A DNA stretch of 64,000 bases from Drosophila miranda (taxonomy: Eukaryota > Arthropoda > Insecta > Diptera > Drosophilidae). A program made the translations under genes and the position numbers. Where the stretch lies: positions 5,270,001 through 5,334,000 of the forward strand of contig NC_046676.1 of the NCBI RefSeq assembly GCF_003369915.1, written 5' to 3'. This document shows, piece by piece, positions 41,208-53,309 of the stretch. Under the pieces are notes generated by a model. It worked only from the letters and a program-made list of their open reading frames with translations. It made no database searches and was not told the DNA's origin. Each line of letters begins with the position of its first letter. Position 1 is the stretch's first letter.

Positions 41208-43757
41208 ATGGATGATATGTTGGATATATTGGAGCCGCTGTCGCGGATGCAGCTGAAACTGGAGGAAATCCGGAAGGTATTTTTTCGGCTGCAATGGACA
41301 TAGAACACGGCGATCAATATGGCGGCGCGCTTTTTTTTTTTTTTTGCAGGCTCACTTTAAAGAGCTGGAAGAACTATTCTACGGCGTCAAGACCAAAGAT
41401 GCCAAGGCTGCGGACAATGCCCCGGCGCAGAGCGAAACCTCCGCGGTGACACCACAGCAGACCCAGAAGCGTCCCAAACGGCTGACCGCTCTGACTGAGA
41501 ACACAGATGATTCCCAAGGTGAGTTGTGCTGTGGGCTAAAAGAGACCAAGACTCACCTTGCACTCTCCCCAGATGCCCCTGATGTCACATCAGAGTCCTC
41601 GGGCCGCCAAAGTGCGCGGTTGAGCAACTCCCAGCTTTTGGCCATTGCCGAGGTGGAGAACCTGAACAGCATAGCCTCGTTAATGCCGCCGCTACCGGCA
41701 CCGACTCTAGCCGACACCACCATGAGCTCGGGCCGGCCGCAGCGGGCTGCCAAATTGAAAACGGGAAAGCTGCTCAAGGAGCCCTCTCTCATCCGAAAGA
41801 TGCGTCGCCCCAGCGAAGAGGATTCGATCCGGGTGAAGGTGGAGAGCGAACAGCGCGTCTCGCAGGTCAACGGCAGGACGCACAACATAGCACCGGATCC
41901 CAAACCGTCAGTTGTGGAGGAGACACAGCCACAGGAGCCACCACCAACACTACCAATAGAGCCCATCAAGAAGCCAGCCGAAGTCTTCGCCTCCAAGAAT
42001 GTGTGCGTCAAAGTCAAGCGGGAGAAGTTTACCGGCGAGATGCCGCCGCCCCTACCGGCCACAGATACCACATCCACAATTTTGGAGACGGATGCTACCA
42101 GGTGGGATGAGACTGCATTCAGCAATACTACAACGGCATCCGAGATGTCCAAGAAGGGGCGAAAGAAGAAGAAGGATGGCGCCTGCCATCGGCCCATCAA
42201 GGTGGAGCGATTTAGTGAAATTGATAAAAACTCGCCCGTCTCCTCGCGGACACGCAAAAACAGCACCGAGGTGGCGCAACCAGGAGCGCTCCATCTACAA
42301 AGACGCCCTCGAGGGGCCGCCCATCGAAGAACAGCAGCAGCAGGCTTCTGCTGGCGCCGCCATTAATGAAACGAACACCTTGTCCAACGCCACAATGGTG
42401 CTGGGTCCGGCTCCCACCGATGAAAGCCCCAACATTGCACCGGCCGACGCCACCTTCGAAGTTATTACTAGCAAGAAGGGGCCACCAAAGCCAGTGTCAG
42501 AGCCAAGGCGGGACAGTCTCCTGACAGAGGATGAGTCGCTGGACGACAGGGTACCAGTGGCGAAATTTCTCTCGAATGTGAAGACCATGAAGCTGCCCGG
42601 CCGCACCCATGAGCTGTTTAAGTGAGTATGAGTAAAATCTGGAGACTATTTGAATTGGAGCATCAATACTTCCCTTTTGACCTGCCCACAGTCCGCTCTT
42701 GCAGAGTCCAGTGAAGATGCGCGTGGAGGCCTTCGAAAATGCGGCCATTGCCCAGAGCAACTTACGCTCCCAGCGAGCCAAGGATACGGTAAGAGTGCAG
42801 TGCTCTCCCTCGTTTGTTCGGGAATTGATGATTGATGTTCCTTTTTCAGGGCACGAACACGAGCAACACGCCCAAGATTGGCAAGTTGCAGCCACCAACT
42901 GTGGGGCGCTTTTATACGCCCACTCAGACCTCAAGTCAATTGCCCGTGAGCTCGGCCCAGCCCAAGAAGGGCCCCATGAGTGCCTCGAAGGCAACGACGC
43001 TGCTGAAGACTGCCACCGGGACCAACCTGAAGTCCACCAGTTCTGCATCCACCAAGAGCCTGTTACGCGAGAACAGCGGCGAAGACTTCCGCAAGGGTCT
43101 GCACAGCCTGGCCGAGGAGCGCAAGAAGCTGCGTGAGCAGAAGCATCAGCAAGCCGCCCAGCAGCGAGAGGCAAAGGAGCGGGAGCGAGCCGAACGCATT
43201 GCCAAGCAGACCGCGGAACGCGCCAAGAAACAGGAGGAACGAAAGAAGCTGGAGGAGCGCAAGCGGCTGGAGGTTGAGGAGCTGAATCGTAAGATGCGCC
43301 AGAAGGAGGAGGCCGAGGCCCTCAGGAAAGCCAAGATCCGGGAGCTGGAGAATCAGAAGCTGGCACAGTTGACCGGGGCCAAGAAGAAGATTCTGCCACC
43401 GCCGCCGAAGACAAAATACACATGGGACATGCTGCACGAGCCACCGATGACGAGGGCAAGGTCACCCACAAGCGTCCGCCAGCACCCACCTGGAGTCGCA
43501 GTAAGTTAGCGTTTTCTTTAGCCAGTGTCTGATCTAATCTAAAATTTGGCGACCCATTTTTAGGCCATGTACGCGGCGAAGCGATTGCCATGCAGAGCCA
43601 CTGTCCCACCGATGTCATCGACAGCTTCTTCTCGGTGGCCCCCACCACTCCGGACCTGAAACGGATTTTCCCCAACATCGATCCCAGCCAGCTGAAGCGC
43701 AACTCCAGCGTGCTCTGGTCCACGCCCCCACGCTATTCGGAGCTCCCAAAATACTAG
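41208..43757 (+). pseudogene. Incenp: Incenp copy B, frameshifted inner centromere protein gene
   Basis: Exons are 41208-41276, 41350-41518, 41573-42621, 42692-42788, 42850-43500, 43564-43757, and all splice sites are intact. A one-base gain with local change in exon 3 (42268-42277, GAG-TCGCGC to GAG-GTGGCGC) shifts the frame and stops at 42364-42366 after about 343 residues. Exon 5 has the same 7-bp deletion as copy A (before the IN-box). Exon 6 has private alleles (GAAGCG and AAACGG where A and C have GTAGCG and AAACTG), so its history differs from exon 5. The 122-bp block deleted from copy A is present. It could yield an N-terminal CEN-box fragment only. Confidence 0.85.
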
Positions 43758-43989
43758 TTATACACAAACACGTATGTATATAAAATAATCCCCAGTGTCA
43801 GTCTATACTCCGTCAAGTAAAGACGCGCCAAATCTAAGCAGCAGCGAGCGCACCGAAATCCAACACACAAAACCTAACACAAAAACATTGAAGTGCACAA
43901 AGCAAACTCCAAAAAAAACCAAAAACAAACACACCTAACGAACAGTTACAAAATTAAGTGCAGCGGGCGTCAGCCCTAGCCTACCTGAA

Positions 43990-45210
43990 ATGTCGCGACC
44001 ACCAGACCCAAAATTCCACGCACCGTGGGACAAATCATCGTTTCTCGAACCTAAATATATAACAATAAACAGAACAGACAATAAAACCTTCGAAAACGTG
44101 TCCCCCTTCATTATCAAAAAAGTCATTGACTTCCAATGCGGAGGGGAAGTTGACTCAGTCAAGAAAATCAGGGACGGTTCACTTCTCATTAAAACAAAAG
44201 GAACAGCCCAGGCAACAAAGCTCCTGAAAATCGTAAAATTCCACGACTTTCCTGTGAAAGCATCAGAGCACAAAACCCTTAACTCCTCCAAAGGTGTCAT
44301 CTACTCCAACGATCTACGCAACATAGAAATAGAAATCATCAAAAGCGAACTCAAAACACAAAAGGTCATTGACGCAACTAAAATTCACAAACAGAAAGAT
44401 GGCTTACTCCAAGAAACCGGACTGATTATCCTCACATTCGATACACCAACACTCCCACAGCATATTATGATAGGATACGAACGAGTAAACGTTCGCCCCC
44501 AAACGCCTCGCCCCCTCAAATGCAATAACTGCCAGAAATTCGGTCACCCAACCAAATACTGCACAACCACCAAAATCTGCAAAAACTGCTCCGTAGTACA
44601 CCCCGCCGACGACGATCTATGCTCCAAGCCCAAATTCTGCAGCAACTGCAAACACAACACCAACATCCAAAACAACCACAGCCCACTAGACCCCAAATGT
44701 CCGGAATTTCTCAAGCAAAAAGAGATCGCAATTATCAAATCTTCCGAGAAAGTAGACTTCTTAACCGCAAAAAAAATATATTTTCAACGCAACACACACC
44801 AATCCACACCATACGCCGAGATAGTTGCAAAAACACAAACAGTAACATCGACCCCCAACCACCCTTCATCATCATACAACACTCAGACCACACACTACCA
44901 AAGGCCTATTACTAACTACGCAGACATCTCAGACTCAAACACACACCCATCCAAACCAACACAGCAACCCACCCAAGAAGAAATGGACATGGACACAGAC
45001 CTCGAGGCAACAACTAAAACCAAAAACACCAAAACCATCCCAGATACCGACCGCAAACTCCGAAGCTGGACTAAAGAAAAGGACAAACTCAACCTAGTCA
45101 CCAAGCCACTCAAGGCAAAAGATAAATCCGAAAAAACAAAAACTACAAACCTAGCGTCACTATCCAACAACACCCTTCCTAGCCAAATATACAACGAAGA
45201 AGAACTCTAA
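43990..45210 (+). CDS. I-type element ORF1 (RNA-binding Gag-like protein)
   Basis: 406 residues, start 196 bp into the element. A central RRM-like region is followed by three cysteine-rich knuckles at about residues 178-240 (CNNCQKFGHPTKYC, CKNCSVVHPADDDLC, CSNCKHNTNIQN...C). A basic, Asn/Thr/Lys-rich tail follows. It is typical of I/jockey ORF1 proteins, which form the RNA particle. Complete and open. Confidence 0.88.
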   Translation: MSRPPDPKFHAPWDKSSFLEPKYITINRTDNKTFENVSPFIIKKVIDFQCGGEVDSVKKIRDGSLLIKTKGTAQATKLLKIVKFHDFPVKASEHKTLNSSKGVIYSNDLRNIEIEIIKSELKTQKVIDATKIHKQKDGLLQETGLIILTFDTPTLPQHIMIGYERVNVRPQTPRPLKCNNCQKFGHPTKYCTTTKICKNCSVVHPADDDLCSKPKFCSNCKHNTNIQNNHSPLDPKCPEFLKQKEIAIIKSSEKVDFLTAKKIYFQRNTHQSTPYAEIVAKTQTVTSTPNHPSSSYNTQTTHYQRPITNYADISDSNTHPSKPTQQPTQEEMDMDTDLEATTKTKNTKTIPDTDRKLRSWTKEKDKLNLVTKPLKAKDKSEKTKTTNLASLSNNTLPSQIYNEEEL

Positions 45211-45270
45211 ATAATAACAATAGTATTAACATTCATTTTAAGCCCCTTAGTAGAAAATACCAACACTAGT

Positions 45271-48200
45271 ATGCAACTTAAAATTATGCAATGGAACATA
45301 CACGGCTACAAAAACAACTACATTGAATTACAAAGTCTCATGAAATCATATAACCCCCTAATCGTTGCCCTACAAGAAACCCACATATCCAACCCCAACT
45401 ATCTCCCTATCCCAACCAACTATTCAATATACTGCAGCTATAACCAGCTTAATGCTTTTGGAGGCACAGCCATCCTCATACACAACTCCATACCCCCACC
45501 CAAATCCCTCTCAACTCCGACTTTGACGCAGTAGGTGTCAACATCAAATCCAAATCCAAAGTCAACATCATATCCTCATACATCTCCCCAAACAAACCCT
45601 TCAACGCCCGCAATCTACATAACGTCCTGACCCTAACCACAAACGACCCCACCCTAGTCCTAGGAGACTTTAATAGCTGGCACCCCTACTGGGGCTCACC
45701 TAAGGCCAACCCAAGAGGGAAAACTTTAGCCTCCTTCCTAGACCATTCCAACTACATCCTCCTAAACGACAAATCCCCCACCCACTTCTCAACACACAAG
45801 ACATTCACCCACATTGACCTCTCCCTAGCATCAGCAACTATTGCTCCAGAACTCCTCTGGGAAGTAATAGACGACCTCCACGGTAGCGACCACTTCCCCA
45901 TACTAATCTCTCTCTTCAACAACCCATCCCTCCCAAACTTTACCTCTAAACCGTCCTTCAAACTGAAAAGAGCCGACTGGGACCTATACCAAAAACACAT
46001 CCATAAACTCAACTCCACTACCCAAACAAGCGACAACGTCAACAGGGAAAACGCTCTAATTAAAAAAATAATAATCCATAGCGCCCACCTTTCCATCCCC
46101 CAAAACACCACTTTCTCCCTCCCCCGTACCGTTCCCTGGTGGAACAAAGAACTAGCAATCCTTAAAAGTTTAAAAATCACTAAATGGAAAAAGCTCAAAC
46201 GAGACATAAACAACACCACCTACATAGAATATAAACGAGGGGGAACGTTGTGAGTTGCTGCGGAGACCGCAACTCTACAGTTATACCCGATACTAAGTCA
46301 GTATGGCTCTCCTCCGGCAGACGCCGCTAATATTAAACGACACGACAAGGAGTGCGTGCGAGAGAGACAGAAAATCAGTCTGAGCGTGACGTCGGGGGCT
46401 GCGTAGCCAGTGCAAATTGATTTGTTCCTTTTGGCTATAAAAATGATCTGATCTGATCCAGATTCAGCAATCTGATAGATATGATCATTATCTATGATTC
46501 TGCGTTTTTAGTTTTCTCGAATGTGCAATATTGTGGATGCAACAGATTTTCGTCCTTTGTGGGGGCGGAAAAGGGTGGGGCGAAATTCTGAGATATACGT
46601 TTTTTAGTGAGATCTAACAGAAGTGCGGATACCAAATTTGGTTACTCTAGCCTTAATAGTCTCTGAGATTTGTGGATGCCCCAGATTTTCGTCCTTTGCG
46701 GGGGCGGAAGGGGGTGTGGCGAAATTTGGACACGAAACGGTCAAGGTCCGATATCACAGGAGTGTGGATACCAAATTTGGTTGCTCTGGCTCTTATAGGT
46801 TCTGAGATCCTTGAACTCATATTTTGCAATTGACAAAACCGACCATGAAACCTGCGTGTTAGAGAGAGACAGAGCGAGAAAGAATGAAATTGTTTTCTTG
46901 ATTCTGGCTATAATCATTATTCGATCTAAATCAGATTTTGCACTGTAGAAGATATGGTCATCTTCACCGATTCTGCGTTTTTGGTTTTATCGTATCTTTA
47001 AAAATGTGGATGCCACAGATTTTCGTCCTTTGTGGGGGCGGAAGTGGGCGGGGCGAAGTTTTGAAATATTTTTGTAGCAGTGACATATCACAGAAGTCTG
47101 GATCCAAAACATCGTTGCTCTAGCTCTTATAGTCTTTGAGCACTAGGCGCTAAAGGGGACGGACGGACGGACGGACGGACGGACGGACAGACAGACAGAC
47201 AGGGCTCAATCGACTCGGCTATTGATGCTGATCAAGAATATATATACTTTATGGGGTCGGAAACGATTCCTTCTGGACGTTACACACATCCACTTTTACC
47301 ACAAATCTAATATACCCCAATACTCATTTTGAGTATCGGGTATAAAAAGCAAATGCCAAATTCAAAAGAGCAATCAGGGAAGCTAAACAGAAATCGATTC
47401 TTGATTTCACAGCCCAAATACACCCTACCTCTGACACATCCTCAACATGGTCTAACATCAGACGACTATGCGGACTTTACCCTGTCAAAAACATTCACAA
47501 TATCTTTAACCCCCACACCCAAACAGACACAACCAACCAAACCGAAATAGCCAACTCCTTCGCCCACACGTGGTCAGAAGAAGCTCATGATCGTAATTTC
47601 TCCCCAACATTCCGTTCGAACAAATCCCAAACAGACTCTCTTATTAACTATACCCCAACTCCATCAGCATTTGAAATCGAAAAGGACATTACATTCATAG
47701 AATTCTCATCAGCTCTGTACTCCCTGAAAGGCCACACCCCCGGCCTCGACCGAATCTCATACTCCATGATAAAAAACGCACCCCCCACCCTCAAAATCAG
47801 AATAATAAACCACTTTAACAAAATACTTGACTCATACATCCCTCAATCGCTCAAACTCAGCCTAGTCCTCCCGATCCTAAAACCACAAAAACCACTAACA
47901 GACATAAAATCCTACAGACCCATATCACTTAATTCATGCCTAGCCAAAACGCTCGATAAGATAGTGGCAAAAAGGTTGTGGTGGTTTGTTTTAAACAACA
48001 AATTAATTCACAACAGCCAACTAGGTTTTAAAAGAGGCAAATCGGTAATAGATAGTCTACTCTACGTAGACCACCTAGCTACCAGAGCCATCGCCCTAAA
48101 AAAACATCTCACCTTAATATCCCTTGACTTCACCAAAGCTTTCGACAAAATAGGAATCCACTCCATCATCCAACAACTAAAAAAATGGAAAGTAGGTCCA

Positions 48201-50068
48201 CGAATATTACAATACGTCATAAACTTCATGTCAAAGAGGAAAATCCTGGTGAAAAGTGGCTCGAACCTCTCGAACACCTTCCCTCTCCCCAACGGCATAC
48301 CCCAAGGCTCCCCCATCTCAGTTATCCTTTTTCTTATAGCGTACAACCCCTCTCTCCGAAATCTTATCCTCTCACAAGCAGATCAAATTCAGTGCATACG
48401 CCGACGACTTCCTCCTTATCATCCAACACAGCAAAAGGAAAAGCCCCACAACCGACATCCAAACAATCCTCAACCAAATAAACAGCTGGTGCACTCAGTC
48501 AGGTGCAGACCTATCCAAAGACAAAAGCCAACTTCTACACATATGTCGCAAACATAACTGCAAACCTAAATTCATTACTGGCAACACATCCATCAACCAA
48601 AACAACTCACTCAGACTACTAGGCCTCACACTTAACTCTAGATACAACTGGAACTCACATATCAAAAAACTCAAAATAGACCTTGCCAAGCCACTGGGCA
48701 TTATCAAACACCTCTCGTCCTTAAAATACAACTGCCACACCTCATCACTTGTACAAATTATCAAATCTCTAATCATATCCAAAGTCGACTTCTGCCTCCC
48801 CATATACGGTTACGCACCAAAAAGCCAGCTTAACCGCCTGAAATCTACGATTAACGCAGCACCAAGAGCCGCCCTGGGTGCATTCCGCACCACACCCACT
48901 AACAACCTTCTATCCGAAGCCAACCTTCACACCTTGGAAAACAAGCGAGATTTTCTAACTGGCAAAATATTTAAAAACCTCATCCACGCTAAAGACACCC
49001 CCCTAAACTCACTCCCAAAAAACCAAAAAAAAAAAAAAACACAGACTGCTTGGCACGATTGACAGAGCCAAACAAATATCCCAGAATAACCTCATACCGT
49101 TCTCCCCGATTAAAACCTCCAACACCAATAAATTCAACATGACAACCATCCTTAAAGCAACCAACATCACCCTATCCAAACACGATAAAAACACCACCCC
49201 CAAAATAGTCTTCCACCAACTCTTCCACTCCATCAAATCCAACCTCCACCAACACACCTTCCTATACACAGACGGGTCCAAAGCAGCAGGCATTACCAGC
49301 TATAGCATCTGCAATGAGACATCAACCATAAAATCCGGACTACTTCCACAGTACTCCTCAGTCCTTTCCAGCGAAATCATAGCTATCCACGAAGCTATTC
49401 TACTAAGCCGCAACAAACGCGGAAGATACGCTATCTGCACTGATTCACTCTCCTCTATATCCGCAATTACCAATCCCAACAATTCCTCGTACTACCCCAC
49501 CACAATCCGTAACCTCGTCACCAAACTTTTCCCAAAAATAACAATTATATGGATACCTAGCCACATTGGCATAAAAGGGAACGAAATTGCTGACATCGCA
49601 GCCAAAACTACCTCCAAACTACCCCTCATATATACCCCCAATCATAATTCTAACGACATCTCACTATACCTTAAGAAAATCCTCATATCTAAACAAACAG
49701 ACCTCCTCACTAAGACTTCCCCCTGGTACCAACAAGTTATCAACCTATCTTCCACTCATCCTCCCCCCAAAAACCTAAACAACCTTAACAGAAGACACCA
49801 AGTCATCCTAAATAGATTGAGACTAGGGCACACAAGATTCACCAATGCCCACTACATGGATAAAACATCCTCCAACGCATGCCCACTGTGCCACAACCCA
49901 ACCATAGACATAAGACACATACTATACACATGCTCCGCCCTCTCTCTTCAAAGATCCTTAATATTCCATAACACCGACCCCATGCAATACATCTCCAACC
50001 CTAACACCAAAAACGCAAAAATAATCCTCAACTATCTAGACCAATCTAAAATCATTCACTACATATAA
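45271..50068 (+). pseudogene. I-type element ORF2 (endonuclease, RT, RNase H), broken
   Basis: It starts MQLKIMQWNIHGYK, an APE endonuclease beginning, 60 bp after ORF1. Breaks: a frameshift at about 45515-45530, Helentron insertion at 46233-47344, a shift near 48345 between the PQGSP motif and the AYADD box (about 48390), and an A-run shift at 49021-49038. Domains in order are endonuclease 45271-46100 (GDFNSWHPYWG; HGSDHFPI), RT 47650-48900, RNase H from about 49260 (YTDGSKAAG, TDSLSSI, WIPSHIGIKGNE) and a CPLC...H...C knuckle near 49880-49935. The RNase H supports the I clade rather than jockey. Confidence 0.88.
46233..47344 (-). mobile_element. ISY-type Helentron nested in the I element
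   Basis: Reverse complement of the element at 39241-40354, with hairpin end at 46253-46276, GA tracts (46359-46371, 46861-46886), GGAC tetranucleotide array (about 47157-47190) and terminal GAGTATCGGGTATA. It interrupts ORF2 in a sense stretch. It differs from the unit-borne copies at many positions, so it is an independent insertion, later than the I element. Confidence 0.8.
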
Positions 50069-50323
50069 CCTCATAAACAATCATCCCTGTACATATACAT
50101 ATACACAATTAGTATTTTAGATAATAATTCCTCCACAACATATAATAACGTATAGAACCAACCCTGTACATATGTATATAAGTACATACATCCTCAAACG
50201 TATAATAATACTATAGTGAGCTTAAGGCCTCAGCAGCTATAGCCCCATACCCTGTTAATACCTAGTTTTAACTATTTATTAGCTTTATATAATAATAATA
50301 ATAATAATAATAAAATAATCCCC

Positions 50324-50494
50324 TGTTTTTCTTTCTGTTTCGTTCTATGGAAATATAAATGAAGTTTAAATTAAATAAATGTATTTGCGAAAAGTAATGC
50401 AAGATACCGCACGATACCACTTCCATTCCACTTGATTCCCTGTGACACTAATACCCAACTGCTTAAGAACTATTAAAGCCGCCGGCGTGCTCAA
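50324..50494 (+). other. Incenp copy B distal 3' UTR
   Basis: Continuation of the Incenp 3' UTR after the I element, including the AATAAA region; matches 31692-31866. Confidence 0.6.
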
Positions 50495-50863
50495 TTCAAT
50501 TTGGGTTCGTTGGTATGGTCCGGCGATCCGCAATCGTCGGCTATGATACCTAGTAATGTACATTTGCCGAACGAGATTCTTTTCCTAGATGACTGTTTTA
50601 GTATGGGCTTATCCCAAGTAAATAATGTTTTTAATAGGCTAAATAAGATTTTAGACTTAATTTTTGTTAGTTCGGATATAGATTGCCATGTTACATGTTG
50701 CGAACTCCCCATCGCGGAATGTGACATGCATCATATGCCGTTGGAATTCTTAGTCAATTTCCATTTTTATTCGCCCTGGGTGGAACCATATTATGAATGC
50801 TTCTTTTCTAGTGTAAGCCTGAATGCTTGTGTGGTTCGGTTGTCCTTGTGGAAGATAATTTAA
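50495..50863 (+). pseudogene. Non-LTR endonuclease C-terminal fragment (unit B)
   Basis: Near-identical to 31867-32235, with differences such as WVEPYY for WAEPYY and a changed tail. Confidence 0.62.
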
Positions 50864-51035
50864 TTTTTATTGGGCCAACATCGAAAATAAATGAAACAGA
50901 GATAAACAGATAAAGGTACATAAAATAAAATCAAACATAAAACGGAAATAAAAATTCCAAATTCCAAAAATATAGGTACATTTTAGTAGTAATTTCGATA
51001 GATAATCTCATCGTGGATTCGGCCACATGCGACTT

Positions 51036-52952
51036 TCACCCGTCGCCGGGTTGCTTCAATTGATTGCCAAATCGAGGCCTCTCCTCCTGATTGACCGCCT
51101 GCTTTGACGGTGTGTTGGCGGCCGACGCCACCGAATTGTGGTTTACGAGGACATGGCGAATTCGTGGCACAGCCACGCGATTGCGCTGATGCTGAGCCCC
51201 GCCGACGGGCAGCACTGAGGAGCGACTCGTGGGCACAAATTCGTCATATGAGATCCCGGCTTCGCGGTCATTTTCAGTGCCCAATCCCCCGCTGCGACGC
51301 AATGTGTTGTCCAGGACGCGGACCCGCTTTAGTGGCGACTTGGACGCCTTCAGCTGGCTGTTGGCCAGCCGATACCCCGAAGAGCTGGCGGCTGCTGATG
51401 GATTTAGTCGCTTGTGCAGATTCCCAGTGCTCTTGGTCATATTGGGAGTGATCAGCTGGATTGTTGGGGTCTTGCGCAACGACATTGTCGAGGTCGACAT
51501 TGAGGACATGTTCTTCAAAGTTCGGGGCGTGCGAGGGGCCGTTGAACCGGCAGTCGGCGGTGGCATCATCAATTTGCTGCTGCTGCCCGTCCTCGTGGTG
51601 GGCGGGGCCTTCTTGCGGGCCGAGCTCTGCTTGGCCTGCCGATAGTTCTCCCATTCGCCAGCCATCAGCTCCAGTATGTTCTCGCCATAAACCAGAAACG
51701 GGCCATGCGATTGCACCTCATAGGCGTGCACCAGTTCAGTGATCTGCTGCTCAATCTTGGGCAGCTTCGAGATGGCCTTGCGTTCCTTTTCCTCTTTAAG
51801 GAGCTGGCCGCCACGATTTTTGAAACGATTCGGCTCGTTGGCCTTTGCCTCTAGAGCCTGCATGCGGGACCAAAGTTCTGCACGGCTCTCGTACAGATCG
51901 AAAATCTCCTTGTTGCACGTGTAGAAGCTCTTCAGATCATCCAGCTCCAGCTCGTGCAGCTCCAACAGGTCTTCGTTGTAATACTTATTGTAGTAGTTGG
52001 AGAAACGCTTGCGCTCCTGCTGGCTCTTGAGCGTTAGATCCCACCACTTGCTTATCTCGACGCGCAGCTGCTCGATGAACGTCTTGGGGTTCTGGCTGCG
52101 CAGTGCCTGGCAGCGCTGCAGCTCCGAATGGAGGATGTCATAGGTGCGCTGCGTATTCTCGGTGCACTCGCGCACTCGTCGCATGGCGCTCTCGTCCGTC
52201 TCCTGGAGGCGATCCCACAGCACGTAGATCTTCTCGCGCATGTCATGGATTTTGGAGCGCAGCTCCTGGATCTGCTCGGCATAACTGTTGCGCATCTGCC
52301 GCAGCCGCTCTAGTGTCTCTGGTGTTAGATTGTGGCTCAGATCGTTCAGTAGGCGATCCTCTGCATCGGTCTGGGGCATCAGCTCGAGCATCTTCATGTC
52401 ATGCTTGATGGCCTTGCGCAGCTGGTCCAGCTCCGTCTGGCGCACTGCGCGCTGAGAGCGCAGGTTGTCGAGATGGTCGCGAAAGCCGTCCATCTCATCG
52501 GGCAGGGGCAGCGGGTCCGCCAGTAGAGGGAGCGGCAGTGCGCCCAGCTCTTCGCAGAGCTGCTCCTGCTGGAGCAGCAGCTCCCCGATCTCCGCCCGAC
52601 GTTTCGAGAGCTCCTCGCGCAGATGCTCAATGCTTTTGTCCAGCTTCAGCTGCCATATGATCAGTGGCACATCGTCGGGCCTCTGACCAATGTCCACCGT
52701 CTCATGGAGGAGTCGGGTGAGGTCGCTGGCCTCGGCTCGGAGTGCGGCTATGTCATCCAGGATGGCCGCCTGCTTCTCCCGCGACTCGGTCAGCAGATCC
52801 GTATAGAAATTATCCGCGTGCGCCTTGAGTTTGTGCAGAAAGTCCTCGCATGTCTTCGGCTCGAACATGAGGGACCACATTGAATGGAGCTGCTCCACAT
52901 GCTCGCCAGTCATCTCAAGGATCTCTCCCTTGATGGAGGTTGGGTCAACCAT
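51036..52952 (-). CDS. feo: Fascetto-like PRC1/MAP65 microtubule bundler, copy B
   Basis: 638 residues from the same ATG as copy A. All PRC1 features are kept. Its private change in the microtubule-binding domain is RKRFSNYYN where the others have RKRFFNYYN, an aromatic to serine swap in a conserved position, which might weaken function. Also IKGEI at the N-terminus. The Incenp neighbour is separated by the 6.5 kb I element, so convergent read-through from Incenp should be reduced here. Confidence 0.85.
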   Translation of the reverse strand: MVDPTSIKGEILEMTGEHVEQLHSMWSLMFEPKTCEDFLHKLKAHADNFYTDLLTESREKQAAILDDIAALRAEASDLTRLLHETVDIGQRPDDVPLIIWQLKLDKSIEHLREELSKRRAEIGELLLQQEQLCEELGALPLPLLADPLPLPDEMDGFRDHLDNLRSQRAVRQTELDQLRKAIKHDMKMLELMPQTDAEDRLLNDLSHNLTPETLERLRQMRNSYAEQIQELRSKIHDMREKIYVLWDRLQETDESAMRRVRECTENTQRTYDILHSELQRCQALRSQNPKTFIEQLRVEISKWWDLTLKSQQERKRFSNYYNKYYNEDLLELHELELDDLKSFYTCNKEIFDLYESRAELWSRMQALEAKANEPNRFKNRGGQLLKEEKERKAISKLPKIEQQITELVHAYEVQSHGPFLVYGENILELMAGEWENYRQAKQSSARKKAPPTTRTGSSSKLMMPPPTAGSTAPRTPRTLKNMSSMSTSTMSLRKTPTIQLITPNMTKSTGNLHKRLNPSAAASSSGYRLANSQLKASKSPLKRVRVLDNTLRRSGGLGTENDREAGISYDEFVPTSRSSVLPVGGAQHQRNRVAVPRIRHVLVNHNSVASAANTPSKQAVNQEERPRFGNQLKQPGDG

Positions 52953-53309
52953 AGCCAATAGGAATGGGTCTTGTATTCGCGAATGGAAGGAATTTATGTG
53001 ATGTGTGCAGGATTTCGATTGCACAATGTGTTGCTCAAGGAAAATGCCTCCGCACAGATAAGTGACGCCTCTCGTGTTGGCACAAATTGCACAATGAAAA
53101 TTTTGTGTGCTTGATTTGACTCATGCCTCAAAGCACAAAACAAGTTGATTCTGATTGATGTGCGGCCAAAAAAACACCTACTTTATATTGCAAATAAGTT
53201 CCTTCAAGGTTTTCCAGTTGTAAAGATAATTTAGGATGAGAAATGTGTTTACTAAAGCAGAATGCCACCGCACAGACTAGACTCGAATGACGCCAGACAA
53301 AATTTCGGT
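52953..53309 (-). promoter_or_regulatory. feo copy B 5' flank
   Basis: Same sequence as 34325-34670 except a five-base gain (TAGAC) within the second CCGCACAGA...TGACGCC repeat near 53276. Confidence 0.4.

Larger units (their letters stand above)
43794..50311 (+). mobile_element. Full-length I-type non-LTR retrotransposon inserted in Incenp B 3' UTR
   Basis: The insertion is flanked by a 12-bp duplication AAAATAATCCCC (43782-43793 and 50312-50323) that is single in units A and C. The 3' end is a TAA repeat, as in the Drosophila I factor. ORF1 has three CCHC knuckles. ORF2 has endonuclease, RT, RNase H and a C-terminal knuckle. Length without the nested Helentron is about 5.4 kb, close to the I factor. 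ORF2 has several frameshifts and a nested insertion, so it is no longer autonomous. Confidence 0.92.

Noticed and set aside
43146..43437. Leucine-rich reverse frames in Incenp exon 5 as membrane proteins
   Set aside because: Antisense of a Glu/Lys/Arg-rich helix gives Leu/Phe/Ser-rich shadow frames.
47150..47200. GGAC repeats as a CRISPR-like or satellite array
   Set aside because: It is the simple microsatellite always found inside this Helentron family.
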